From: Chitinophaga filiformis
GTDB taxonomy: Bacteria > Bacteroidota > Bacteroidia > Chitinophagales > Chitinophagaceae
Direction of reading: 5' to 3'
DNA: 64,000 bases
NCBI RefSeq assembly: GCF_023100805.1
Contig: NZ_CP095855.1
Coordinates: forward strand, 3,761,001-3,825,000
The notes beneath the pieces are model-generated. The model was not told where the DNA came from, ran no database searches, and was given only the letters and a program-made list of their open reading frames with translations. The position numbers and the translations under genes are program-made. Shown here one piece after another: positions 45,002 through 53,899 of the stretch (positions are counted from its first letter, which is position 1; the number at the start of each line of letters is the position of its first letter).

Positions 45002-45012
45002 GATCGCTAAAA

Positions 45013-48000
45013 TTAATGAATATAAACTGTTTTCAAAGCCTCTCTTCCCATAAATACAGGGAAGTATTGCATTTCCGCTTTGGCCGGATTCAGATAGTAA
45101 TGCCCTGAATAACGAGGCAATAAGGATACATAAAAAGTATGTGTACCTGCCTCCAGCTCGCTGCAGAAAATGCTGACCCTATCCTTGAAATGCTCCCTGT
45201 GCACTTCATGACTGGCCCATGATTGTGCTTTGCCGTTATAAGAGCAGCCGGCAGGAATCGGAATTTCAACCAATACATAGTCTGCATTTTTTTGAGCTGT
45301 TACCTCTACTTTTAATGTTACAGGCACGCCTGCTTTTAAATCCTCTTGCACCTCGCCATTGTCGGTGAAAACAGATGATATGGTAAACTGGGCGGAGATC
45401 TTTTCCGGTTGCCTGTTGAAATACTGCTGATAGGCAGTAAAGTAAACGGGCCGTTTTCCCTGTTTGCTGATGCTTATCTTTCCGGCGCCTGTCAGTGTAT
45501 CTGTGTAAGGAAATTGAGATACAGTTGTTCCGTTTATGCTCATTGCAAGCGGTCCCTTTGATTCGTCTTCCAGTATATCCGGAAGGATCGTTTCCAGGAT
45601 AAGGGATGACTCATAGGTGTTCCGCCAGTGCCCGTCTTTCCGCTGTTCCAGGAAGTAGCCCCGTATTTTTTGAAGTAATGGCTCGTAACCTCCGGCCTGG
45701 CGAAGAAGTTCGTACACCTGCAACGTTTGCTGTATGCTGTTATTAAACAGATCATAACTTTCTTTACCCCAATAAGCATTGCCCAATAGCGTATTCTTTT
45801 CTGCGGATAGAATAGCCATGAGGTTCAGGGGCTGACCGGTAGACCTTTGCAAAACAGCTAACCTGATAGTATCATAACCGGTTTTGCCTGATTGGGCTAT
45901 GAGATGATCAGTGTAGGACCGGTAATTGATCTTTGCGCCAAGTTTTGCCAATAGCTGCATACAGCCTATGCTGTCTCTTTCCTTGCCGCTGTTTAATTCA
46001 TAGGTGAAATAATCAATTGCAACCTGTTTACTGAGGTTTGTTTTATATCCCTGCTCCTCCGCCATCAGGAGGGCTTCTATTACATGGCGTGAGATCCACA
46101 GCGAGATGGGAGAATTTTCCCACCATCCCCATAGCCCGTTCGTCTTCTTGTCGTTGAGCTGCCTGAGAATATTGTTAATGTCTTTCTCTTTCTTAAAATC
46201 TTTCTTCAGGTATGTGCACACTTTCTTTTCCAGCAGGTAGGCTTTTAGTTTAGAAGCCAGTTGCTCGCTACAGAGATACTTGTATTGTTGGAGGTGCGTG
46301 ATCTCGTCCAGTAACACCGGAAGCAATGCCGCTTCTGCGCGTATCTGTATCGGTTCGTCCCTGCCAGGTGTATATGTAAAGGTGGTGTCGTTGTAAAGGG
46401 TGGCAAACATACCTGTTGTCTCGGACGTGCCTCGTTTTTGAACGGGGATCTTACGTTGTTCCCCGTCAATGTATCCGTCTTTGTTCACTTCGTATTTAAA
46501 ACTGATGCTGTCTGTTCCGATGGCTTCAGGAATAAGGACCTGCACAGTATCAATGAAGGCATTTTTAAAGCTATTGGTGCGCCTTCTGTACACGCTGTCA
46601 TTCATACTGAAAGTGTGTGTTGCACTGATGCTGTCCTGCGTATAGTTCAGGGCTTTGGTGATGACTCCAACTGAATCTCCTTCAATAGTGAAAGCCGGTA
46701 GTGCGAGATTGCCACTTAATGCTTTGAATGAACGGATCTGTATCTTTCTCAACCCTACCTGTTTTTTGTCTGCCATGGCAATAGCATAGGCGTCCCAGCT
46801 GGTAATATCGTCCGGAAAGGTAACTTTAAAAGAGGCATTACCGTTTTCATCTGTCCTAAGCCTGGGCTGCCAGAAGGCATCATCCCGGAAGTTAGTACGG
46901 AGGCTGTTTACAATAGTTTGCTGTGGCTGATCATCCTTGCTATGCAAGTCCCGGGATCGGATGGTTACAAGAATGACTCCATTAGCACCTCTGGATCCAT
47001 AGAGCGCTGTAGCCTCGGTGTTTTTCAATACGTTGAGGTTTTTGATCTCCTCTGCCGGCAGGTCGCTTAGCTTTCCTGAAAACGGCACACCGTTTACAAT
47101 GATGAGAGGGTCGATGGTGGGCGAAAAGCTGTTGATTCCTTTAATTTCAGGATAATATAGCCCTTCGGACATTGTTAATGTTTCCGTTTTTAGCCTCGTC
47201 GCATTGCCTGTGATGAGCCGCTTTTTTGTTATGCCATATGCTACAACAACTGTTTCATTTAGTTGCTTAACATTGTTTGTTAAAGTGATTTTATAAACAT
47301 CATTATTTGTAAGACGTTGTTCCACAGATTGGCACCCAATGCTTGATATTAATAAAAAACCTCTGTTTGTTGTACGTAGCTGAAATTCTCCTTTGGCGTT
47401 AGTGCTACATCCGGTTGCCGTGCCGCGGAGTATAACAGATGCCCCTGGTATTGGGGCTCCTTTGCTGTCCACTACCATTCCAAAGATAGTCCTTGTGAGG
47501 TTGGTGGTGTTGAAGTTCCTTTTATTAAAATCTTCGGCTATCTGTATCGCCACATTCGGTACATCGGTCACATTGTTAGTTACTATTTCTGTAAGCCGTT
47601 TCTCCAGGTCGGTACTCAGACTATCCGCCGGTAAGATGTCGATATGTTCGGGAGAATAGTAATGCAACGCATTTGCTTTAAAGCAGATGCTGTCTTTTAC
47701 AAAATATCGTCCTCCGGTAAGTAATACTAAAAGTTTAAAGTAACCGTTGTCCATTCCGGAAATGTTGTCTGTTTCTCCTCTGTAAGATCTGGTGAAGGAG
47801 GGATCATCACTGCGGAAAAAAAGATATTGAAGTACCTCCCCGGAAGATATGCCGGAATGGCTGAGGTTAATGATTAATCTGTTCCTGTTACCACGAACAT
47901 AGTTTTCATTCAGAAGATCTCTTTTTCTTATTTCGTTGAGACTATGCTGATAGAACAGGCTATCTGCCATATGTTGCGACCAGACCCTTGCCGAGAGAGA

Positions 48001-50820
48001 TGTATCTGTGTTATGCAAACTGAGGTATTTATATGTTTTGAACAGATTCCCGGTTTGTTTTTGTTTAATCAACCCTTGTCTGATTTCAAATGCGTATCCT
48101 GGTTCTGGCGTAAAATCCTGTGACAGATAATCTTTTACAATTAGTGAAGCGGTGTGGCTGGTAAGCGGCCCAGTAATATAACTGGTAGGAGAGGTGGTGT
48201 TGTTTCCTGGGGCGCCATTCAGCCAATGCAATTGACCTTCCTGGACAATATATGCCGGACGGTTGCCGAATGTGTTATGAACACGTACCATGTACCTGTA
48301 TATACGTTGTAATTCTGTCTCCGTCAATTCTTCAGGCACACTTTCAATGCGAAAGTCCGGCCACTTAATAGCACTGTCTATGCTGATGAAAGTTTTTACA
48401 CCTGCAGTGACTGTCATATTAAATGATATCCGCTGATGTGATGTTCGTAAACTGATCCGGTGCTGACCGGGTGTGACCCTGACGCTGTACGCCTGTAACG
48501 GATCTGCAAGACTGCAATACACCGGTATTTCGTCGACTGACAGGATATGGACCGGATGTATACTACCGCCAGAAAAAACAAAAGTGGCTATTTGAGTGAT
48601 GGTGTCGGCCGCAGGCTCAGTGTAGACAAAATAAGGAGACGGGTGTGTAAACCGGAAGAAAATCAAACTATCAAGGCCCATTTTAGTTTTATACTGTTGC
48701 CAGTCCAGTGCCAATGCCTGGGAGAGATTGCTTAAAAAGCTTGCATAAGGCGGATGGTATAGTCTCCTTTTCCGGAATGGGCGTTGATAGAAGGATATTA
48801 TAGGGCCGTCTTCTTGTTTAAATTTGCTTGTGTATGCATAGGCCGTAACATCAGCTCCCTCCACAGGCCGCTGATATTTATCTTTGACATTTATAGAGAT
48901 TTCTGCAGCCTGGCCGGGATAGACTTGCTTAGGAGCAGCCACTGATACAGCCAAGGGATGTCCCGGATCAGCAAAAGATACAGATCGTTCTTTTATCGTT
49001 CCTTCCCATATATAATTGATGCGAAGCTCGTATTGTTGTTTATTGTTCGTGGGGCCGCTCCATACCAGGCTATGTCCATAACCACGTGACACGATCCTGC
49101 TATGTTCGAATATATAGTACCAGAAAGAAAGTTGTTGCGGGTTTTTTATTTTGACTGTAGTTGTGTCATTGTCCCAGGAAATGTCATAGCTAATAGGCTG
49201 ATATTCCTCACTGAATGTATATTTGTCTTCAATATCTTCGCTTTTAAATTTATATGTGGATATGAACGGGTTTATTTTTATTGCTGCAGGAAGTTCAACA
49301 GAGACTGATTCAATGGTGTCATTGTTGTTAGTGACGCCATAGATAACGGTTGTTTTGTGTTTTGATCTAGCGGTCGTGATGTAAAGGCTGTCATTTTTTA
49401 ATTCAAACGAAAGAGAACCATTATTGTAATTGTGTTGCTGCCAGAGTGTGTATGTATCGCGTTCATTGTTACTGTTTGTGAAAATGCAGGCAATATTATA
49501 ACGGAGATCTGCTTTAGGGAAGATGCTGTCTGGTAATAATATCTTTGTTTCACCAATGGCATCCATTAGGCCCGAATACTGCCAGAGTGTATCCGGGATA
49601 AATATGTCATCCCCATAACACTTTATAATCTCTTCGGTGGTGACTATGAGCTGAACGGTACCATCCATCACCGGTAATTCATTTTCATCTTTTGCCTGGC
49701 AATAAACGGTGGTTTGCTCTTTGTCTCCGGAAGTTGTTTTATCTGTTCTCGCGGTAAAGCTAATTGCGTGCAATTCATAGTCTTCCAGGTCAAAGCGCGT
49801 TCTTGCCAGTACCTTTCGCTGAGCCATGTATTCATCGTCTTCCAGGTCTCCTTCGTATGTATTCAGATTATAACGCCTGCTATCAGTTGTTTCCAGGGTC
49901 ACCCGGTAGTTTTCATCCAGGTCCAGATCCATTGCAGGAGAGCATACAAATTCATAAGTATAGGCCCCCGGAGAATAAGGGGTAAGTGTTGCAAGAATCG
50001 TATCTATATCGAAATACCTGTCAGATAACCTCAATAATAGTGATTTATTGACAGGGCTGCCTTTTTTATCAGTAATGAAGGCTTTCAGTTTAACGGTATC
50101 ACCTGGTTTATATTTGGGTTTATTGGAAACTAGGTATCCGAGAAAACGTCTTTCATATGCCAGGGGAGAGTACTCATCTTCTGACCGGTATCGGTGGTAA
50201 TTGGGATGTTTTTTTTCACGGAATGAAATACCGAAACGCGTTTTTTTCCAGAATTTGTTTTTGGAGGAGGGGATACTTCTTTTCAAAATCATGCAGTTTA
50301 ATATTCCTTTATGGTATACCTCGAGTATCCCTCCCTTCTGGTACTTCTCTAATCGCCAGCTCCTGGACTGGGCATCATATGGTACCGTATTCCTGCCTAT
50401 GCGTACGGTAGCATCTTCTATAGGATTTCCGCGCTGATCGTGCAGTACTACGATAAGATCTCTCGCATTATTGAGCTGCCTCGGATACGCACTGGGGATG
50501 TGAGTGAATATTGTCTGTAGTTTATCATTCTGGGCATAGACCCTAAGGTAGTTGCCTGGTGGAATGTGCTCGGGAATTTTACTGTCGTGTGGGAATGAGT
50601 CCTTCAGCGCATGAAGAAATAAGGAATTGACCTTATGCATGCCATAAGTGTGGATCTGTAAGGTTTCTTCGTTGCTCAGCTCATAGAGATAATCGTACAC
50701 ACTTGTACGGCGGCTCAGGGATAATGGATGTTGTGCACTTGTTGTGAAATATGATAACAAGAACAGTAACAATGGCAGTCTTTTCAAAGGTAAAGTAGTT
50801 GTTGATGGTAAAAATTGCAA
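45013..50820 (-). CDS. Alpha-2-macroglobulin-like protein with inserted CarboxypepD_reg and TonB-plug domains
   Basis: 1935 residues with signal peptide (LLLFLLSYFTTSAQ). A macroglobulin scaffold: MG2-like region near 235-330 (YLVSNKPKYKPGDTVKLKAF), further MG domains, A2M block near 1320 (FWQPRLRTDENGNASF; FPDDITSWD), and a thioester-type domain with C1517-S-E-Q1520 in YLCSEQLASKL, retaining the Cys and Gln of the usual CxEQ. Between them, at about 1108-1295, lies a Sus-type module: CarboxypepD_reg-like domain (GMVVDSKGAPIPGASVILRG) and a plug-like domain (ETVVVAYGITKKRLITGNA; LIIVNGVPFSG; LKNTEATALYGSRGANGVILVTI). Bacterial macroglobulins trap proteases in the periplasm; the plug module is unusual. 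No beta-barrel follows, so it is not a transporter. Confidence 0.85.
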   Translation of the reverse strand: MQFLPSTTTLPLKRLPLLLFLLSYFTTSAQHPLSLSRRTSVYDYLYELSNEETLQIHTYGMHKVNSLFLHALKDSFPHDSKIPEHIPPGNYLRVYAQNDKLQTIFTHIPSAYPRQLNNARDLIVVLHDQRGNPIEDATVRIGRNTVPYDAQSRSWRLEKYQKGGILEVYHKGILNCMILKRSIPSSKNKFWKKTRFGISFREKKHPNYHRYRSEDEYSPLAYERRFLGYLVSNKPKYKPGDTVKLKAFITDKKGSPVNKSLLLRLSDRYFDIDTILATLTPYSPGAYTYEFVCSPAMDLDLDENYRVTLETTDSRRYNLNTYEGDLEDDEYMAQRKVLARTRFDLEDYELHAISFTARTDKTTSGDKEQTTVYCQAKDENELPVMDGTVQLIVTTEEIIKCYGDDIFIPDTLWQYSGLMDAIGETKILLPDSIFPKADLRYNIACIFTNSNNERDTYTLWQQHNYNNGSLSFELKNDSLYITTARSKHKTTVIYGVTNNNDTIESVSVELPAAIKINPFISTYKFKSEDIEDKYTFSEEYQPISYDISWDNDTTTVKIKNPQQLSFWYYIFEHSRIVSRGYGHSLVWSGPTNNKQQYELRINYIWEGTIKERSVSFADPGHPLAVSVAAPKQVYPGQAAEISINVKDKYQRPVEGADVTAYAYTSKFKQEDGPIISFYQRPFRKRRLYHPPYASFLSNLSQALALDWQQYKTKMGLDSLIFFRFTHPSPYFVYTEPAADTITQIATFVFSGGSIHPVHILSVDEIPVYCSLADPLQAYSVRVTPGQHRISLRTSHQRISFNMTVTAGVKTFISIDSAIKWPDFRIESVPEELTETELQRIYRYMVRVHNTFGNRPAYIVQEGQLHWLNGAPGNNTTSPTSYITGPLTSHTASLIVKDYLSQDFTPEPGYAFEIRQGLIKQKQTGNLFKTYKYLSLHNTDTSLSARVWSQHMADSLFYQHSLNEIRKRDLLNENYVRGNRNRLIINLSHSGISSGEVLQYLFFRSDDPSFTRSYRGETDNISGMDNGYFKLLVLLTGGRYFVKDSICFKANALHYYSPEHIDILPADSLSTDLEKRLTEIVTNNVTDVPNVAIQIAEDFNKRNFNTTNLTRTIFGMVVDSKGAPIPGASVILRGTATGCSTNAKGEFQLRTTNRGFLLISSIGCQSVEQRLTNNDVYKITLTNNVKQLNETVVVAYGITKKRLITGNATRLKTETLTMSEGLYYPEIKGINSFSPTIDPLIIVNGVPFSGKLSDLPAEEIKNLNVLKNTEATALYGSRGANGVILVTIRSRDLHSKDDQPQQTIVNSLRTNFRDDAFWQPRLRTDENGNASFKVTFPDDITSWDAYAIAMADKKQVGLRKIQIRSFKALSGNLALPAFTIEGDSVGVITKALNYTQDSISATHTFSMNDSVYRRRTNSFKNAFIDTVQVLIPEAIGTDSISFKYEVNKDGYIDGEQRKIPVQKRGTSETTGMFATLYNDTTFTYTPGRDEPIQIRAEAALLPVLLDEITHLQQYKYLCSEQLASKLKAYLLEKKVCTYLKKDFKKEKDINNILRQLNDKKTNGLWGWWENSPISLWISRHVIEALLMAEEQGYKTNLSKQVAIDYFTYELNSGKERDSIGCMQLLAKLGAKINYRSYTDHLIAQSGKTGYDTIRLAVLQRSTGQPLNLMAILSAEKNTLLGNAYWGKESYDLFNNSIQQTLQVYELLRQAGGYEPLLQKIRGYFLEQRKDGHWRNTYESSLILETILPDILEDESKGPLAMSINGTTVSQFPYTDTLTGAGKISISKQGKRPVYFTAYQQYFNRQPEKISAQFTISSVFTDNGEVQEDLKAGVPVTLKVEVTAQKNADYVLVEIPIPAGCSYNGKAQSWASHEVHREHFKDRVSIFCSELEAGTHTFYVSLLPRYSGHYYLNPAKAEMQYFPVFMGREALKTVYIH

Positions 50821-50901
50821 AGCGTTGTCCCTTCCCCGAAGATAGTCGAAATATAAATAAGTTCATTTTATCGCGTAACTTCGCCACTTCAATTCCGATC
50901 A

Positions 50902-51465
50902 ATGCATCTGTTTATAAAAAATATGGTTTGTAACCGCTGTATCCTCGTGGTGCAGCAGGAACTGGAAAAACTGGATATCCCGTACGCAAAAATAGACCTG
51001 GGAGATGTTGAAATGGAGAAAGTGCCTGCTCCTGAAAAACTGGAGGCGCTCGGAAAGCAATTACATGCCCTTGGCTTTGAGTTGCTGGACGACAAGAAGA
51101 CCACATTGGTGGAAAAACTAAAAACAACTGTTATCCGCCTGATCCATGGCAACGAGCATGAAACACTCAATACCAAGTTGTCTGTTTATTTACAGGAGGC
51201 TTTGCAGGTGGATTATCACTATCTTTCTACACTGTTTTCTTCTACAGAAGGACTTACCATTGAAAAATATGTTATCCTGCAACGTATTGAGCGCGTGAAA
51301 GAACTGTTGCAGTATGATGAGATGAACCTTAGCGAAATAGCTGACAGTCTTGGCTATAGCAGTGTACAGCACCTGTCGCAGCAGTTTAAGAAAGTTACAG
51401 GGCTTACGCCGACAGGTTACAGACAATTGAAGGAGAATAACCGGAAACCGCTTGACAAAGTATGA
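50902..51465 (+). CDS. AraC-family regulator with N-terminal HMA-like metal-binding domain
   Basis: 187 residues. Residues 1-70 resemble a heavy-metal-associated domain (VCNRC with Cys10 and Cys13; beta-alpha-beta pattern with LDIPYAKIDLGDVEM). Residues about 100-180 are an AraC DNA-binding domain (YLSTLFSSTEGLTIEKYVILQRIERVKELL; LSEIADSLGYSSVQHLSQQFKKVTGLTPTGYR). The architecture suggests a metal- or thiol-sensing activator, probably for Cu/Ag/Zn; this is inferred. It is divergent from the macroglobulin gene (81 nt apart). The copper-storage-like gene at 62466 is far away. Confidence 0.88.
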   Translation: MHLFIKNMVCNRCILVVQQELEKLDIPYAKIDLGDVEMEKVPAPEKLEALGKQLHALGFELLDDKKTTLVEKLKTTVIRLIHGNEHETLNTKLSVYLQEALQVDYHYLSTLFSSTEGLTIEKYVILQRIERVKELLQYDEMNLSEIADSLGYSSVQHLSQQFKKVTGLTPTGYRQLKENNRKPLDKV

Positions 51466-51498
51466 CGTTGATACATGTCTCATAATTTTAGTGCTTAC

Positions 51499-51526
51499 CG
51501 GGCTGGCTATGACCAGCCCGTTTTAT
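51499..51526 (+). terminator. Hairpin terminator
   Basis: CGGGCTGG and CCAGCCCG form a perfect 8-bp stem with a 6-nt loop, followed by TTTTATTT. Confidence 0.78.
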
Positions 51527-51621
51527 TTATAGCTATTTCATCGCCAGTACTTTCTGATGGATGAGCGGTATAATAATTGCTTTACAACCACGTTATTAAA
51601 CCGGACAGTAAACCCAGGCAT

Positions 51622-52002
51622 ATGTTAAACTTCACCTGGAAAGAATTTTATCAGCCTGCCAGCATTGTATCAGGTTATATTATGCTGGCAGGTATATTGA
51701 CCCTAAGCAGCTGCAAAACCAACCAGGGTTTTGATCGTGGTTATGACCCTGCTCCCAGGGGAGGGGCAGAGTACCGTTTCGAGGAAGGTTTGCGCGGGGA
51801 GAAGAAACCTCAATATCTTTTCGACAAAAAGACCCGTAAAGAAATGGCGAAGATGGGATATCCTACAGGGGTGTCCAACGCGGCTCCACCTGCAGAGACA
51901 GGAGGGAGCAAAGTCGGTACGCCCACTAAAACTGATACCCAAAAGACGGCGCCAGCTGATAGTATCCATGTGGATTCCGTTTATAAGGTTCGTCCCCAAT
52001 AA
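51622..52002 (+). CDS. Small hypothetical lipoprotein
   Basis: 126 residues from ATG 51622; ATG 51682 would give a shorter form of 106 residues with a more standard signal (MLAGILTLSSC). Lipobox LSSC either way. The mature part is short, charged and probably disordered (PAPRGGAEYRFEEGLRGEKK; TKTDTQKTAPADS). The middle FDKKTRKEMAKMGYP could be a short helix. Function unknown. Confidence 0.6.
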   Translation: MLNFTWKEFYQPASIVSGYIMLAGILTLSSCKTNQGFDRGYDPAPRGGAEYRFEEGLRGEKKPQYLFDKKTRKEMAKMGYPTGVSNAAPPAETGGSKVGTPTKTDTQKTAPADSIHVDSVYKVRPQ

Positions 52003-52016
52003 CCCCTTTATTCCAG

Positions 52017-52048
52017 TTGTTTGATTTAATGTGAATTACTTACATTTG
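52017..52048 (+). promoter_or_regulatory. Bacteroidota promoter of the barrel protein
   Basis: TACATTTG (52041-52048) matches TAnnTTTG; TTG at 52017-52019 lies 21 nt upstream. The ATG is at 52071. Confidence 0.65.
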
Positions 52049-52070
52049 TGGAAATTTTAAAATATCCTCT

Positions 52071-52613
52071 ATGTTAAAGACCTTGTACACCGCCGGCCTG
52101 TTCATTGCCGCTACCTGCATGTTTGGCAATACGGCCAAAGCTCAGTTGAAAGGATTCAGCATCGGTCCATATGTTGAAGCCGGTACCCCGGTAGGGGACT
52201 TTAAGGACACTCACAACACCGGTTTTGGAGGTGGCTTGAATGCCGACATTAAGCTGATTGCAGGATTTGGCGTAACCGGTTCCGCAGGTTTCATGTATTT
52301 TCCGGGTAAAAGCTATACCTACCTCAGTGGGGGGGGGACTGAACTCACTGCGAAGGCCGAGTCCCTGAAAGCTTTACCGGTAAGAGTTGGTCTGAAGTAC
52401 AAATTCGGCTTCCCTCTGTTGTACGTGAAAGCTGAAGGTGGTACAGCCACTTTTGTAGGCGGGGATGGTGACAATTATAAAGGTACTGCTGCTATTTTCG
52501 CTCCTGGTCTGGGAATTCGTTTCCTTGGACTGGATGTAGAAGCAAAATATGAGGTGTGGTTTAAGAACGATAACCGTGGTTTCTTCGGTCTGAAAGCTGG
52601 TTACAACTTCTAG
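52071..52613 (+). CDS. Outer-membrane beta-barrel protein
   Basis: 180 residues. Signal peptide to about residue 24 (GNTAKAQ), then alternating amphipathic strands with many Gly and aromatic residues: FSIGPYVEAGTPVGDFKDTHNTGFGGGLN, GVTGSAGFMYFPG, ALPVRVGLKYKF, GLKAGYNF at the end with terminal aromatic Phe. Typical of the small 8-stranded outer-membrane barrels of Bacteroidota. Function unknown. Behind its own promoter and before a hairpin terminator. Confidence 0.85.
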   Translation: MLKTLYTAGLFIAATCMFGNTAKAQLKGFSIGPYVEAGTPVGDFKDTHNTGFGGGLNADIKLIAGFGVTGSAGFMYFPGKSYTYLSGGGTELTAKAESLKALPVRVGLKYKFGFPLLYVKAEGGTATFVGGDGDNYKGTAAIFAPGLGIRFLGLDVEAKYEVWFKNDNRGFFGLKAGYNF

Positions 52614-52636
52614 TTGATTATTCTTATTTATTATAT

Positions 52637-52668
52637 AAGCCGTCTCAGCAATCTGGGACGGCTTTTTT
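52637..52668 (+). terminator. Hairpin terminator
   Basis: AAGCCGTC and GACGGCTT arms with a 13-nt loop, followed by TTTTTT. Confidence 0.78.
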
Positions 52669-52708
52669 GTTTTGTCAGGTGACCAGGAGCTGATTGGTAT
52701 ATAACATA

Positions 52709-52745
52709 AAAAAGACCGCCTCATGTACTGAGACGGCCTTTTTAA
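52709..52745 (-). terminator. Terminator of the repeat-protein gene (minus strand)
   Basis: Arms 52711-52723 and 52729-52741. Two mismatches on the plus strand become G-U wobble pairs in minus-strand RNA, and six U follow only on that strand, so it serves the minus-strand gene at 52760. Confidence 0.75.
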
Positions 52746-52759
52746 TGTTAGACCTGTAA

Positions 52760-53386
52760 TTACTTTTTGTTCACTTTCACCGCTTTTGACTTCCTTGCTG
52801 CGGAAGTGTCAGCTGGAGTTTTGGCAGCAGTATCTTTCTTGATTACTGCTGTGTCGCGTTTTGCAGCGGCAGTGTCAGCTACTGCGGTGGCAGTATCCAG
52901 TTTCGCTACGAAGCTGGCTGTGTCCTTCATAGCGGCAGTATCAGCTTTAATAGCAGCAGTGTCTGCAGATTTAAAAGCTACAGTATCTGCTTTGAAAGCA
53001 AAATTAGCTGTGTCTTTAAAGAATGCAGTGTCTTTTGCATAGCTAAAGCTGGCAGTGTCCTTGCCGAAGGCAGCTGTGTCTCTTACAAAGGATGCTGTGT
53101 CAAATTTGAAATTAGCAGTGTCTCTTGTAAAAGCAGCTGTGTCCAGTGAGAAATTGGCGGTGTCTGCTTTGAAATTAGCCGTGTCCAATGCGAAGTTGGC
53201 TGTATCCATTGCGAAGTTAGCAGTGTCTGGTGCAAAGTTTGCCGTATCTCTGACGAAACTTGCAGTGTCCAATACAAAATTAGCGGTGTCCGCTTTAGTT
53301 GTCATTGCATTTACTGCGTTAGTCTGCGTCAGTGCGAATGCTCCCAGGCCAGCCATGAGGCCAAATCTCAATAATTGCTTTTTCAT
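52760..53386 (-). CDS. Secreted DTANF heptad-repeat protein
   Basis: 208 residues. Signal peptide (LMAGLGAFALTQTNAVNA), then from residue 33 to near the end 23 units beginning Asp-Thr. The first eleven are strict heptads of consensus D-T-A-[NSA]-F-x-x (for example DTANFAL, DTASFVR). Later units vary between 6 and 9 residues and drift to DTAAxK, and the tail is lysine-rich (RKSKAVKVNKK). No Cys or Trp. I recognise no family; it does not fit pentapeptide repeats (A[DN]Lxx). Likely periplasmic or cell-surface, possibly a repetitive solenoid or fibrous protein. A minus-strand-specific terminator supports real transcription. Confidence 0.75.
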   Translation of the reverse strand: MKKQLLRFGLMAGLGAFALTQTNAVNAMTTKADTANFVLDTASFVRDTANFAPDTANFAMDTANFALDTANFKADTANFSLDTAAFTRDTANFKFDTASFVRDTAAFGKDTASFSYAKDTAFFKDTANFAFKADTVAFKSADTAAIKADTAAMKDTASFVAKLDTATAVADTAAAKRDTAVIKKDTAAKTPADTSAARKSKAVKVNKK

Positions 53387-53899
53387 GGTTTTTCAATTTT
53401 AACTGGTTAAAAAATAAAAGATCTCAATAAAAGATGGTTGTCATACAATTCAACCAAAATCTTGCGAGAATACTCTAACGAAATGTTAAAGTGATTTTAA
53501 ATCTTTTTAATTTACTGGTTTTCATTGTATTGTGAACTTTTTCTTTTTTGAGTAGTTTTGACCGGAAGGTTAAGCCTTACTGATAAAAGTAAGGAGAAAG
53601 AGATAGCAACCTGTAGATCACAGGTAACAATTCCGGGTACACGCTTTCCCATTTTTAATCCATCATGTGAAGAATAAGGTATGCGCACGTTCTTCAGCGT
53701 GCCAAAATGATGCTGCGTATATTAATACTACCAGTTTAAAAATCTTATGAGCGTCGTAGTATTTTCAGATGAGCGTTGGGCAACCTGAAATTTGCGCGCT
53801 TCCCGGTGATTTATATTAAATGTCACTTTAACACAAAAAGTGTCTGTAGATGTTTTGGATATTGATTTTTGGGCGTATATTGTTGTGTCAATTCCCTTT
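53387..53899. other. 513-nt gene-free stretch
   Basis: AT-rich with no credible ORF. It contains a promoter-like pair TTG (53530-53532) / TAGTTTTG (53553-53560), spacing 20 nt, and just after it a hairpin CCTTAC-N8-GTAAGG (53574-53593). These could give the arabinofuranosidase gene a ~330-nt leader or drive a small RNA; neither can be decided here. Confidence 0.4.

Noticed and set aside
45013..50820. TonB-dependent receptor, because of the plug signature
   Set aside because: No outer-membrane barrel follows the plug; macroglobulin domains flank it on both sides.
52806..53290. Repeat region considered as a CRISPR-like or non-coding tandem array
   Set aside because: Units are a multiple of 3 nt, vary at third positions and keep one frame behind a signal peptide, so it is coding.
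52767..53402. Plus-strand open frames with LAVS/KAAVS repeats over the DTANF gene
   Set aside because: Antisense reflection of the 21-nt repeats; lacks a signal peptide and its own terminator, while the minus strand has both.
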